A DNA stretch of 64,000 nt from Aestuariibaculum sp. M13 (GCF_024723255.1 NZ_JANIAC010000006.1:100431-164430); one strand, 5' to 3'. Shown: positions 54,702-63,873, counted from the first letter of the stretch. Notes: a model not told the origin generated them from the letters alone. Made by a program: numbers and translations.

Positions 54702-55431
54702 TTATTCATACATAGGCATTGCATTTATCATTCTGTTGTTTGGTATTTTGTTCATTCCTAAAATTATTGATCGCATTCAAAATGGCGACGTTGTTCGAGA
54801 CGAAAGCCGCAGCGATTTTGCAAATGAAAAAAGAGACATTACATCCGATTTGGCTTTTATTGAAGTTGATGGAGTGGCTAAAAAAGTGCCTAGTTTTTCA
54901 TTTACCGACCAAAATGGGAAAACCATTACCAATGAAGATTACTTAGGTAAAGTATATGTGGTAGAATTCTTTTTTACAACGTGTCCAACCATTTGTCCGC
55001 GTATGAGTAAAAATCTGGTTCAGGTACAAAACAGCTTTAAAGATTTTGATAATTTTGGGGTAGCATCGTTCACTATAAATCCAGCTTACGATACAGTTGA
55101 AGTGCTAAAAGAGTATGCAACTCAGTATGGTGTTACCAACCCAAACTGGCACTTAATGACAGGCGATCGTGATGATATTTATAAATTATCAAACGAAGGA
55201 TTTAATTTGTATTCAGCCGAAGATGAAAACGCTGCTGGAGGTTTCGAACATTCTGGTAACTTTGCATTAATCGACAAAAGCGGATTCATTCGTTCACGAA
55301 AAGACGATTACGGAAATCCAATTATATATTACAGAGGAATCGCTTCAGAAGAAGAGCAAGTAGATGAAGATGGCGCTCCTCAGGAAATTACAGCATTAAA
55401 AGAAGATATTAAAAAATTACTTCATGAATAA
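54688..55431 (+). CDS. SCO family copper chaperone/thiol protein
   Basis: The 247-residue protein has one N-terminal membrane anchor (about 8-27) and a Sco1/SenC domain. The copper ligands are CPTIC (Cys 99 and 103) and His near 188 (GGFEHSGNFALID), so it should bind copper and assist CuA assembly in cytochrome oxidase. It overlaps the degenerate Sco gene upstream and the DUF420 gene downstream (8 bases), indicating tight co-expression. Confidence 0.93.
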   Translation: MKKNNYSYIGIAFIILLFGILFIPKIIDRIQNGDVVRDESRSDFANEKRDITSDLAFIEVDGVAKKVPSFSFTDQNGKTITNEDYLGKVYVVEFFFTTCPTICPRMSKNLVQVQNSFKDFDNFGVASFTINPAYDTVEVLKEYATQYGVTNPNWHLMTGDRDDIYKLSNEGFNLYSAEDENAAGGFEHSGNFALIDKSGFIRSRKDDYGNPIIYYRGIASEEEQVDEDGAPQEITALKEDIKKLLHE

Positions 55432-55957
55432 ATCAGAGCAAATTATAGACGACAAGAAGTATAATAAGTTAATCGTTGTTTTATCGGTTGTTATTCCGGT
55501 TGTCGTAGCGATTTTATTTGGTGTTAAAATAGATGCAACTTTACCTGTTTTTTTACCGCCAATCTATGCCGTAATAAATGCGATTACAGCTTTAGTTTTG
55601 GTAATGGCTTTTATTGCTGTTCAAAATGGAAAGATTAAGTTGCACGAGCAACTTATGAAATTTGCTATCTTATTATCGTTACTGTTTTTAGTTATGTATG
55701 TGGCGTACCACATGACGAGTGATTCTACAAAGTTTGGTGGGGAAGGTATATTAAAGTATATGTATTATTTTATTTTAATTACGCATATTTTAATGTCTAT
55801 TATCGTAATACCTTTTGTGCTTATAACATACGTTCGAGGTATTACCAATAATATTGAAAGACACAAGAAAATTGCGAAAATTACATTTCCATTATGGCTT
55901 TATGTTGCTATTACAGGTGTTGTTGTGTACATAATGATTTCTCCTTATTATGCTTAA
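55424..55957 (+). CDS. DUF420 membrane protein
   Basis: The 177-residue protein has four or five transmembrane helices and conserved histidines facing the bilayer (KLHEQLMKFA, YVAYHMTSDS, ILITHILMSI, IERHKKIAK). That is the DUF420 (CtaM/YozB-like) pattern. In Bacillus a family member (CtaM) is needed for caa3/aa3 oxidase function, so a part in oxidase assembly is likely. It overlaps the Sco gene at the start and the following small gene by 8 bases. Confidence 0.9.
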   Translation: MNKSEQIIDDKKYNKLIVVLSVVIPVVVAILFGVKIDATLPVFLPPIYAVINAITALVLVMAFIAVQNGKIKLHEQLMKFAILLSLLFLVMYVAYHMTSDSTKFGGEGILKYMYYFILITHILMSIIVIPFVLITYVRGITNNIERHKKIAKITFPLWLYVAITGVVVYIMISPYYA

Positions 55958-56180
55958 TTCAGTAAAATATAAAATTGTATTCGGTTTATTAGCATTGTTT
56001 TCTTTTGTAGAAACAAATGCCCAGTGTGCCATGTGTCGTGCAGTTTTAGAAAGTGAAGAAGGGCAGTCGGCAGCACAGGGAATTAACGATGGTATTGTCT
56101 ATTTAATGGCGCTTCCGTATATATTAGTAGGTGGCATTGGCTATCTTATTTATAAGAAATTTAACACCTCAAAAAAATAA
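55950..56180 (+). CDS. Small exported membrane protein with CxxC
   Basis: The 76-residue protein has a signal-peptide-like N-terminus (about 1-24, ending ETNAQ). It is directly followed by CAMC in the mature N-terminal part, and one C-terminal transmembrane helix (about 50-68). No family name is known to me. Its position at the end of the Sco-DUF420 unit suggests a copper or redox role in oxidase assembly. That is inferred from context only. Confidence 0.72.
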   Translation: MLNSVKYKIVFGLLALFSFVETNAQCAMCRAVLESEEGQSAAQGINDGIVYLMALPYILVGGIGYLIYKKFNTSKK

Positions 56181-56270
56181 AGTGTAAATTATTTAAACTA
56201 TTTTGTAACATATTCTTGCTTAGTGAGTCTAACTTCAAAACGACTCCAAGTAAACAAACTTTCTTAGTAT

Positions 56271-56972
56271 ATGTTACAAATTCATGAATTGCACAAATCC
56301 TATCCAATAGGGGATTCCAGTTTACACGTATTAAAGGGTATTGATTTATCTGTTAAAGAAGGTGAGATGGTTGCCATCATGGGCTCTTCGGGTTCTGGTA
56401 AGTCCACATTACTGAACATTATTGGAATGCTCGATGAAGCCGATTCTGGGGACTATATTTTGGATGGTTTGGCTATAAAAGATCTTACCGAAAAGAAATC
56501 TGCCGTTTATCGTAATAAGTTTCTTGGTTTTATTTTTCAGTCGTTTAACCTTATCAATTATAAGACTGCACTTGAAAATGTTGCCTTACCTTTATACTAT
56601 CAAGGAATGAAACGTAAGGAACGTTTAGAATTAGCTATGTTTCATTTAGAAAAAGTTGGCTTGGCAGAATGGTCTCATCATTTACCAAAGGAACTTTCCG
56701 GAGGACAGAAGCAGCGTGTTGCGATTGCTCGAGCCTTGGCAGCCAACCCAAAATTACTTCTTGCCGATGAGCCCACCGGTGCACTGGATACAAAAACATC
56801 CTATGAAATTATGGCTTTTATTCAGCAGTTAAATGATGAAGGTAAGACTATATTAATGGTAACTCATGAAGAAGATATCGCCAATATGTGTAAACGTATT
56901 ATCCGTTTGCGTGATGGTGTTATTATGGAAGATACTAAAGTTGATCAAGTAAGAGCCGAACAATATGTTTGA
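56271..56972 (+). CDS. MacB-type ABC transporter ATP-binding protein
   Basis: The 233-residue ATPase has Walker [10 protein letters not shown], the Q-loop, signature LSGGQKQR and Walker [12 protein letters not shown], with the TGALD extension typical of the MacB/LolD-like subfamily. It powers the two FtsX/MacB-type permeases encoded next; its stop overlaps the first permease by 8 bases. Together with the downstream adaptor and TolC-like protein it forms a tripartite envelope exporter. Confidence 0.95.
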   Translation: MLQIHELHKSYPIGDSSLHVLKGIDLSVKEGEMVAIMGSSGSGKSTLLNIIGMLDEADSGDYILDGLAIKDLTEKKSAVYRNKFLGFIFQSFNLINYKTALENVALPLYYQGMKRKERLELAMFHLEKVGLAEWSHHLPKELSGGQKQRVAIARALAANPKLLLADEPTGALDTKTSYEIMAFIQQLNDEGKTILMVTHEEDIANMCKRIIRLRDGVIMEDTKVDQVRAEQYV

Positions 56973-58194
56973 TTTAGATCTTTGGCGAGAAATATTTCAA
57001 AGTATTAATAAAAACAGAACCAGAAGTGTTATGTCTGGTTTTACCGTTTCATTTGCTATTTTGTTATTTGTCATTCTTTTTGGAATCGCCAATGGTTTAA
57101 AAAATACCTTTAAACAAGCTTTCGGTGATGAGGCTTTAAATCGGGTTTTTATAAATTCAGGGAAAACGGTTACTGCGAGTAAAGGACTTCAGGCTGGCAG
57201 ACGAATTCGGTTTAAAAATGAAGATTTCGATTATATAAAAAATGAATTTGATAGCGATATAGAATTTATTACCGGTCGGATTAACAGAAGTGTCAATGCA
57301 TCTTTCAGAAGTGAGAAAAAAAGTTATAGTCTGTCGGCTGTTCATCCGGACTTTCAGTTTTTAGAAAAAACAGAAATTAAAGAGGGACGGTATATCAATC
57401 AAAACGATATACAAAATACGAGCAAGGTTGTTGTTATTGGACGACTTGTAGAAGAAGATCTTTTTAAAGAAACAAAAGCTTTAGGAAAATATATTAATTT
57501 AAGTGGTATTCCATATAAAGTTGTAGGTGTTTATACAGACGATGGTGGAGATGACGAAGAACGACTTATCTATACGCCAATATCTACCGTTCAGCGTTTG
57601 TATGGTAATAACGATTATATCGATCAAATATATTTAACTTATAATCCCGAGTTAAATTATGATCAGGCTTTGGCATTCAGTAATCTTTTAATGATAAAGT
57701 TAAAAGATAGATTTTCAGTAGATGCTACAGATCAGCGTGCGATAAGGGTTCATAATCTGGCTTCAGAAGCTCAAAAGGTGAGTATGTTTAGTATGGCATT
57801 AACCAGTATTATTCTAATTATTGGTTTGGGAACTTTAATAGCTGGAATTGTTGGGATTAGTAATATCATGATTTTTATAGTTAAAGAGCGCACGAAAGAG
57901 ATTGGAATACGAAAGGCTTTAGGAGCGTCACCAAAATCCATTGTTTCGATAATTTTAATTGAGTCTATAGTTGTAACGACTATTGCCGGATACGTTGGGC
58001 TACTTATTGGTGTTTGGGTTTTAAAAATTATAGGACCAAGTTTGGTGCAATATTCTATTATTAATCCATATGTAAGTACCAGTCTCGTGATAAGTGCAAC
58101 AATAATTTTAATAATTTCTGGAGCCATTGCCGGATATTTTCCTGCTAAGAAGGCGTCAGAGATAAAACCAATAGTAGCTTTAAGAAACGATTAG
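56965..58194 (+). CDS. MacB-like ABC transporter permease 1
   Basis: The 409-residue protein has one N-terminal helix (about 20-45), a large periplasmic domain (MacB_PCD, about 50-270) and three C-terminal helices of the FtsX type (about 275-400). The typical cytoplasmic motif IVKERTKEIGIRKALGASPKSI is present. It overlaps the ATPase gene and is followed after 1 base by a second permease, so the transporter is probably a heterodimer. Confidence 0.93.
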   Translation: MFDLDLWREIFQSINKNRTRSVMSGFTVSFAILLFVILFGIANGLKNTFKQAFGDEALNRVFINSGKTVTASKGLQAGRRIRFKNEDFDYIKNEFDSDIEFITGRINRSVNASFRSEKKSYSLSAVHPDFQFLEKTEIKEGRYINQNDIQNTSKVVVIGRLVEEDLFKETKALGKYINLSGIPYKVVGVYTDDGGDDEERLIYTPISTVQRLYGNNDYIDQIYLTYNPELNYDQALAFSNLLMIKLKDRFSVDATDQRAIRVHNLASEAQKVSMFSMALTSIILIIGLGTLIAGIVGISNIMIFIVKERTKEIGIRKALGASPKSIVSIILIESIVVTTIAGYVGLLIGVWVLKIIGPSLVQYSIINPYVSTSLVISATIILIISGAIAGYFPAKKASEIKPIVALRND

Positions 58195-58195
58195 T

Positions 58196-59443
58196 ATGTT
58201 TAGATTTTTATTCGATAAAGATACTTGGCAGGAAGTTTTCGACAGTTTAAGTAAAAACAAGTTGAGAACCATCCTTACTATGGTTGGTGTCTGGTGGGGA
58301 ATATTGTTACTGGTTAGTTTGCTAGGCGCTGCTCGTGGCTTGGAGAATACGTTTAATCGTTTGTTTGGAGATTTTTCAACGAATAGTGTTATTGTTTTTG
58401 GAGGTCAAACTAGTATTCCTTTTAACGGATTTCAAAAAGGAAAAAGGGTTCGGTTAAGGTTGTCGGATATTGAAAAATTAGATGAAAATATAAAAGGTAT
58501 TGAGTTTACGGTACCCAGAAATATGAATCAAGCACTTGTGGTTAGAGATTTTCTCTCAGCAGATTTAAATGTTCTTGGAGATTATCCTGTTTTAGACAAA
58601 ATCAAAAAAAGAAATCTAATCAGTGGGCGATTTATCAATCAGAATGATATTGATAACCATAAAAAAGTAACGGTTATTTCTGAGGATACTTATAAGCAGC
58701 TGTTCAAAAAAGACGAAAAGGCCATAGGCGAATATATTCAAATTGGAGATATTAATTATCTGGTTGTTGGGGTATACAAAAAGGGAGTTATTGATAATTT
58801 CGGCCCAAGTGAAGATGTGTATATTCCCTTTTCTACATTTCAGCAAGTCTATAATCAGGCAGATAAAGTTTCTTTTTTAATGATTACAGGTAAGCCGGAA
58901 TACGATATAGAACAAATAGAAATGGATACCAAGTTGCTGTTAAAAAATCTGAATCAAGTACATCCAGAGGATAATCAGGCTTTTGGGGCTATTAATATTG
59001 GAAAGGAGTTTGCAAAAAGGTATAAGTTTTTAACCGGGATGCAGTTTTTAACCTGGTTTGTAGGTATTGCTACATTAATAGCAGGTGTCTTCGCCATTGG
59101 AAATATCTTGTTAATTACCGTAAAAGAACGTACTAAAGAAATAGGTGTTCGGCGTGCATTGGGGGCCACGCCTTTTGAAATTCAAAGACAAATAGTTGTC
59201 GAAGCGGTATTTTTAACAATGGTTGCTGGAATGTTTGGAGTTATATCTGGTGGGTGGATTTTAATTACATTAAATCATTTTTACGGACAAGGTAGTGAAG
59301 CAGTTTTGGTTAATGCATCAGTATCTATTCTTGTACTATTTATAGCATTAGTTGTTTCAGTCGTTTTTGGAACGTTGATAGGACTCATTCCGGCCATTAA
59401 GGCAACTAGTGTAAAACCAATAGAAGCATTAAGAGAAGAATAA
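58196..59443 (+). CDS. MacB-like ABC transporter permease 2
   Basis: The 415-residue protein is a paralogue of the preceding permease with the same plan: an N-terminal helix (LTMVGVWWGILLLVSL), a periplasmic MacB_PCD domain and three C-terminal helices with VKERTKEIGVRRALGATPFEI. The two permeases probably arose by tandem duplication and now form a heterodimer. The adaptor gene follows after 15 bases. Confidence 0.93.
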   Translation: MFRFLFDKDTWQEVFDSLSKNKLRTILTMVGVWWGILLLVSLLGAARGLENTFNRLFGDFSTNSVIVFGGQTSIPFNGFQKGKRVRLRLSDIEKLDENIKGIEFTVPRNMNQALVVRDFLSADLNVLGDYPVLDKIKKRNLISGRFINQNDIDNHKKVTVISEDTYKQLFKKDEKAIGEYIQIGDINYLVVGVYKKGVIDNFGPSEDVYIPFSTFQQVYNQADKVSFLMITGKPEYDIEQIEMDTKLLLKNLNQVHPEDNQAFGAINIGKEFAKRYKFLTGMQFLTWFVGIATLIAGVFAIGNILLITVKERTKEIGVRRALGATPFEIQRQIVVEAVFLTMVAGMFGVISGGWILITLNHFYGQGSEAVLVNASVSILVLFIALVVSVVFGTLIGLIPAIKATSVKPIEALREE

Positions 59444-59458
59444 ACAATCAATATAAAC

Positions 59459-60592
59459 ATGAATAAAACAGTAAAAATTATTATAGGAATTGTTGTTTTA
59501 ATCCTATTACTGGTAGTGTTGAAGTATTTTAAGGATGCCAATTCAAAGACTATTGAAGAATACGAAGTTGAAGAGCCATTTTACACCTCGATTAATACCA
59601 AAGCTGTGGCAACAGGGAAATTGAATCCTGAAGAAGAAATTGAATTAAAACCTCAAATTTCCGGAATCATCGATGAGATTCTTGTTGAAGAAGGCGATAG
59701 GGTTGAAAAGGGCGATTTAATTGCTAAAATTCGAGTAGTACCTAATGAGCAAAGTTTAGTGAGTGCAAGTAGCCAAATTAAAACTGCACAGTTGTCTTTT
59801 AGTAATGCTGAAACGTTATACAATAGAAATAAATCGCTTTTTGAAAAAGGGGTGATTTCTCAACAGGACTTTGAAAACAGTGAATTAACATTTAACCAGG
59901 CGAAAGAAACTTTAAAGCAGGCACAAAATAATTATCAAATTATTAAGCGAGGTTCTATTTCAGGAGGATCTTCTGCCAATACCAATATTATAGCACAAAT
60001 TTCAGGAACTATTTTAGAGATTCCGGTGAGAGAAGGCGATCAGGTTATTGAGAGTAACAACTTTAATGAAGGAACAACCATTGCCACTGTCGCCGATATG
60101 AGTCAAATGATTTTTGAAGGTAAGGTTGATGAGGCCGAAGTGGGTAAGCTTTCTGAAGGTAGAGAGATAAAAGTCGTATTGGGAGCCATAAAAGATAAAG
60201 ATTTCCCAGCTAAGTTAATCTTTATTGCGCCTAAAGGTGTTGAAGAAAACGGCGCTGTTCAGTTTACTATAAAGGCTAACGTAACTATAGATGAAGGTAC
60301 CAATGTAAGAGCGGGCTATAGTGCTAATGCAGAAATTGATATTGAAAGTAAAGATAGTGTCTTTGCTATTCGAGAAGCGTTGTTGCAATACAATCGAATT
60401 ACTGAAAAACCTTTTGTAGAGGTTTTAGAAGCAGAAGGAAAGTATAAAAAAGTAGATGTGGTTTTAGGAATTTCAGATGGTATTAATGTTGAAATTACAG
60501 AAGGACTCAAAAAAGAGGATAAGATAAAAATCTGGAATAAAACATCTGATGAAGAAAAGGTAGAAGTAAGACCAGGACCACCTGCACACTAA
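59459..60592 (+). CDS. Periplasmic adaptor (HlyD/MacA-like) subunit
   Basis: The 377-residue protein has an N-terminal anchor helix (about 5-25), a lipoyl-like hinge (LKPQISGIIDEILVEEGDRVEKGDL), an alpha-helical hairpin (about 105-165) and beta-barrel/membrane-proximal domains. This is the MacA/RND adaptor layout that bridges the permease and the TolC-like outer-membrane channel. It lies between the permease and TolC genes in the same operon. Confidence 0.93.
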   Translation: MNKTVKIIIGIVVLILLLVVLKYFKDANSKTIEEYEVEEPFYTSINTKAVATGKLNPEEEIELKPQISGIIDEILVEEGDRVEKGDLIAKIRVVPNEQSLVSASSQIKTAQLSFSNAETLYNRNKSLFEKGVISQQDFENSELTFNQAKETLKQAQNNYQIIKRGSISGGSSANTNIIAQISGTILEIPVREGDQVIESNNFNEGTTIATVADMSQMIFEGKVDEAEVGKLSEGREIKVVLGAIKDKDFPAKLIFIAPKGVEENGAVQFTIKANVTIDEGTNVRAGYSANAEIDIESKDSVFAIREALLQYNRITEKPFVEVLEAEGKYKKVDVVLGISDGINVEITEGLKKEDKIKIWNKTSDEEKVEVRPGPPAH

Positions 60593-60607
60593 AAGATAAG
60601 ATAGAGT

Positions 60608-61936
60608 ATGTTTAAATATAAAACTAAAATAAGTATAGTCGTATTTTTTGTAGGAGCTGCGGTTTTTGCTCAGGAAAAAATATGGAGCTTACAGGAATGT
60701 GTCGACTATGCCTTAGAAAATAATATTAGTGTACAAAAGTCCAATAATTCTATATTAACTAGCGAACAAAATGTAGTGGCTGCAAAAGGTAATTTATTAC
60801 CATCCTTGGGAGCAAGTGCAAGCCAATCCATGGGGTTTGGTAATCAGGAGTTGTTTCAGGGTCAGTTTGTTAATCGTACATCGCACCAAACGAATGTGGG
60901 GATACAGGTTTCCCAAAATGTATTTAATGGTTTCCGTAATACCAATATTTATAAACAATCCTTGTTGTCTCAGGAAGCTAGTGAATTACAATTGCAGCAA
61001 TTAAAAGACGACATTTCACTAAATGTAGCGAATGCTTATTTAAATATTTTGTTCAACAAGGAGAATTTAGAAGCAGCAAAAGCTCAAATTGAATTTTCAA
61101 AAGGACAATTAGAGCAGGTTAAAAGTTTTGTAGATGCAGGAGTTCAGCCCAGAGCCAATATTTTTGATGCCGAAGCCACTTTGGCTTCAGATGAGCAGAG
61201 TTTAACAACTGCAGAAAACAATTATAATTTGTCCTTGCTAACATTGTCGCAATTGCTTCAAATTCCATACAAAGGATTTCAGGTAGAAATGATAAATATC
61301 GATGCGTCTTATTTTGCTTTATTTTATCATGATGTCGATTCTATTTTAGAATATGCTTATAGTAATAGAAATGAAATTAAGCTGGCAGAGAAAAATATAG
61401 AAGTCGCCGAGTTGGGTACCGAAATTAACAAAGCAGGATATTGGCCAAGTGTAAGTTTTGGATATGGTTTTGGGTCTAATGTTTTTTATTCTAATTTAAC
61501 TGAAAATGAAGATTCATTTTTTAATCAGCTTAATAATCAAAAATCGCATTCTTTTAGGTTAGGGGTAAACATTCCTATTTTCTCTCAGTTTCAAAACAAA
61601 ACGGCAGTAGCCAAATCGCAAATACAGGAATTAAACTCTAAATTAGATTTAGAACAAGCTAAATTAGATTTAGAAGGAAATATTCAAAGAGCCTTTACAG
61701 ATGCGCAAGCAGCATTGAAAGCATATGAATCTGCAAAAAAATCTATCGAATCTCAAAAACTGGCCTTCGAAAATGCGGAAGAACGCTACAAATTAGGGAA
61801 TATGACGGCTTTCGATTTAGAGCAAACCAGAATAAGATACTTAAATGCACAGAATTTATTAATAAATGCGAAGTATGATTTTGTTTTTAAGACAAAAGTT
61901 TTAGACTTTTACATGGGAAAAACAATAACAAATTAA
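60608..61936 (+). CDS. TolC family outer-membrane efflux protein
   Basis: The 442-residue protein has a signal peptide (about 1-22, ending AVFAQ) and two OEP repeats. The sequence WSLQECVDYALENNISVQKS is the standard start of a mature TolC homologue. The second repeat has EKNIEVAELGTEINKAGYWPS and the closing helix ESQKLAFENAEERYKLGNMT. It should form the outer-membrane duct of the tripartite exporter encoded just upstream. tsaB follows after 2 bases. Confidence 0.94.
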   Translation: MFKYKTKISIVVFFVGAAVFAQEKIWSLQECVDYALENNISVQKSNNSILTSEQNVVAAKGNLLPSLGASASQSMGFGNQELFQGQFVNRTSHQTNVGIQVSQNVFNGFRNTNIYKQSLLSQEASELQLQQLKDDISLNVANAYLNILFNKENLEAAKAQIEFSKGQLEQVKSFVDAGVQPRANIFDAEATLASDEQSLTTAENNYNLSLLTLSQLLQIPYKGFQVEMINIDASYFALFYHDVDSILEYAYSNRNEIKLAEKNIEVAELGTEINKAGYWPSVSFGYGFGSNVFYSNLTENEDSFFNQLNNQKSHSFRLGVNIPIFSQFQNKTAVAKSQIQELNSKLDLEQAKLDLEGNIQRAFTDAQAALKAYESAKKSIESQKLAFENAEERYKLGNMTAFDLEQTRIRYLNAQNLLINAKYDFVFKTKVLDFYMGKTITN

Positions 61937-61938
61937 AA

Positions 61939-62616
61939 TTGGCATTAATACTTAACATAGAAACGGCTACAACAAACTGTTCTGTAGCTTTATCGAGAGA
62001 TGGAGAGACAATCTTTTTAAAAGAAGATAACAGTAAGAACTATTCGCATGCCGAAAGTTTACATGTATTTATAGATTCAGTTTTAAAAGAAGCAAATGTT
62101 GATGCAAATAATTTAGATGCTATTGCCATTAGTAAAGGGCCTGGTTCTTATACAGGATTACGTATTGGGGTGTCGGCAGCAAAAGGCTTATGTTTTGCAT
62201 TAGATAAACCTTTGGTCTCAGTGCCTACATTACAAGCATTGGCTTGGCAGGTGAAAATAACGGAAGGCATTATCGTATCGATGTTAGATGCCAGACGTAT
62301 GGAAGTGTATTCGGCAATTTACGATTCAAATTATAACGAGGTAAGAGCAACCGAAGCTCAGATTTTAGATGAAAACGCTTTCGCGGAATATTTAAATCAG
62401 GGTAAAGTATACTTTATAGGTAATGGCGTTGAAAAAACAAAAACTTTAATTCAGCATCCAAATGCTATTTTTGTTGACGATAAATTACCATCAGCAAACG
62501 AGATGGGGGCAATTAGTGATGCTAAGTATAAAAAAAGCGACACCGAAGATGTCGCTTATTTTGAGCCTTATTATTTAAAGGACTTTGTGGTTATGAAACC
62601 AAAACCGAAGTCTTAA
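61939..62616 (+). CDS. tsaB: tRNA threonylcarbamoyladenosine biosynthesis protein TsaB
   Basis: TsaB (225 aa) pairs with TsaD to form t6A37 in ANN-decoding tRNAs. The N-terminal ASKHA fold has LILNIETATTNCSVALSRDG, the HAESLHVFI block and GPGSYTGLRIGVSAAKGL. No ATG precedes the conserved start, so TTG at 61939 is used. It begins 2 bases after the TolC-like gene and its 3' end overlaps the convergent mscS gene by 4 bases. The coding region also contains the reverse-strand terminator of mscS (62529-62557). Confidence 0.94.
   Translation: MALILNIETATTNCSVALSRDGETIFLKEDNSKNYSHAESLHVFIDSVLKEANVDANNLDAIAISKGPGSYTGLRIGVSAAKGLCFALDKPLVSVPTLQALAWQVKITEGIIVSMLDARRMEVYSAIYDSNYNEVRATEAQILDENAFAEYLNQGKVYFIGNGVEKTKTLIQHPNAIFVDDKLPSANEMGAISDAKYKKSDTEDVAYFEPYYLKDFVVMKPKPKS
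62529..62557 (-). terminator. mscS terminator embedded in tsaB coding sequence
   Basis: On the minus strand an 8-bp perfect stem (AAGCGACA, loop TCTTCGG, TGTCGCTT) is followed by TTTTT. It lies about 55 bases past the mscS stop and entirely inside the convergent tsaB gene. Confidence 0.8.
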
Positions 62617-63443
62617 CCTTTCTTTTGTATTTCAACTTGATGTGGGTAAGGAATTTCAATACCTGCAGCATCAAGAGCTAACTTAATATTTTCGGTACAT
62701 TCAAAGTAAACTGTCCAGTAATCTTCAGCGTTACACCATGGTCTTACCGCGAAGTTTACAGAGCTATCTGCCAACTCAAGAACGTTAACTGTTGGAGCAG
62801 GCGTGTCAATAACTTTTGGGTGAGATGTTAAAACGTTCATTAAAACCTCTTTGGTTTGTTTAATGTCGGCATCATAGCTAACACCAATAACTAAATCTAC
62901 TCGACGTGTTCCTTCAGTGGTATAATTGATAATGTTTCCGTTAGATAAGGCACCGTTTGGAATAATGATTTCTCTGTTTGAAAGTCCGGTTAATTTTGTT
63001 GTAAAGATTTCAATGTGTTTTACAACGCCTATTTCACCTTGTGCTTCAATTAAATCGCCAATTTTAAAAGGTTTAAAAATCATAATTAAAACCCCACCTG
63101 CAAAATTACCTAAAGAACCTTGTAGAGCCATACCTACGGCTAAACCTGCAGCAGCAATAATGGCAGCAAACGATGTGGTTGGTACTCCAAGGGTTCCTAG
63201 CAATGTAATGATTAAAAGGATTTTTAAGCCCCAGCTAAAAAGGTTTAATAAAAACTTCTGCAGACTTTCCTCATAATTACTTTTCGACATAATTTTTTTA
63301 GTCGCCTTCAGGATATTTTTAATAATCCACGATCCAATAATCCAGATAAGAATGGCACCTATTACTTTTAATCCGTATTCGGTGATAAAGTCCATTAACT
63401 TTCCAGAGTCAAAACTTTGAAAATCAATTTCTGCTAAATTCAT
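62613..63443 (-). CDS. Small-conductance mechanosensitive channel MscS family
   Basis: The 276-residue protein has three N-terminal helices (about 22-45, 65-85, 92-112). The pore helix TM3 (FAAIIAAAGLAVGMALQGSLGNFAGGVLIMIF) has the Ala/Gly packing pattern of MscS. The beta domain follows (FKIGDLIEAQGEIGVV and TTKLTGLSNREIIIPNGALSNG), then the C-terminal alpha/beta domain. It releases solutes on osmotic downshock. Length is normal for E. coli-type MscS (286 aa). It is convergent with tsaB. Confidence 0.95.
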   Translation of the reverse strand: MNLAEIDFQSFDSGKLMDFITEYGLKVIGAILIWIIGSWIIKNILKATKKIMSKSNYEESLQKFLLNLFSWGLKILLIITLLGTLGVPTTSFAAIIAAAGLAVGMALQGSLGNFAGGVLIMIFKPFKIGDLIEAQGEIGVVKHIEIFTTKLTGLSNREIIIPNGALSNGNIINYTTEGTRRVDLVIGVSYDADIKQTKEVLMNVLTSHPKVIDTPAPTVNVLELADSSVNFAVRPWCNAEDYWTVYFECTENIKLALDAAGIEIPYPHQVEIQKKG

Positions 63444-63466
63444 AATGTGTTTGTTTATATTTCATT

Positions 63467-63474
63467 CAAAAATA
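63467..63474 (-). promoter_or_regulatory. -7 element of the mscS promoter
   Basis: On the minus strand TATTTTTG matches TAnnTTTG, about 24 bases before the mscS start. No good -33 box is seen. Confidence 0.4.
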
Positions 63475-63616
63475 TTAACTAATCTAGACTTTACTTGATA
63501 AAACCAGTGAAAAAATAGTTAAATCTTACAAATGTTATAATTGGTTAATAATGTTTACTCCGTTTAAGACACGCAAACTTTTGCTGAGGTCAAAGTTAAA
63601 TGGCTTTTATAGTATT

Positions 63617-63770
63617 ATAGCATTACCCTCCGTGGTGCTTCTGGTCGGGCTGTCCACTATATCTTTTAATGCTATTGTATATATAGTATAAGAGGTGATT
63701 TTTAGGTATACATATATATAGTATATTATAAAGAATAGGTAGTAAGCATAAAAAGGATGCCGTTTCATCC
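63617..63770 (+). other. Candidate structured non-coding element with competing pairings
   Basis: ATAGCATTA (63617-63625) pairs with TAATGCTAT (63667-63675). Inside this stem GTGG (63632-63635) pairs with CCAC (63654-63657). The stretch CTTTTAATGC (63663-63672) can instead pair with GCATAAAAAG (63746-63755), with one mismatch. I recall similar GGTCGGGCTGTCC...AAAAAGGATGCC two-part sequences between genes in other Flavobacteriaceae, but this is unverified memory. Confidence 0.4.
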
Positions 63771-63852
63771 CAAAGGTAAAATCATCTTCATATAATATAT
63801 ATAGAAGAGTTGTTCTTATATTATAGATATTATAAAACCGAAGGTTTTTGTT

Positions 63853-63873
63853 CTAATGCAGTCATAGCATTAG
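63853..63873. repeat. Hairpin with repeated TAGCATTA motif
   Basis: CTAATGC, loop AGTCATA, GCATTAG forms a 7-bp perfect hairpin. Its right arm contains TAGCATTA (63865-63872), the same 8-mer as at 63618-63625 and inverted at 63667-63674. Confidence 0.5.
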
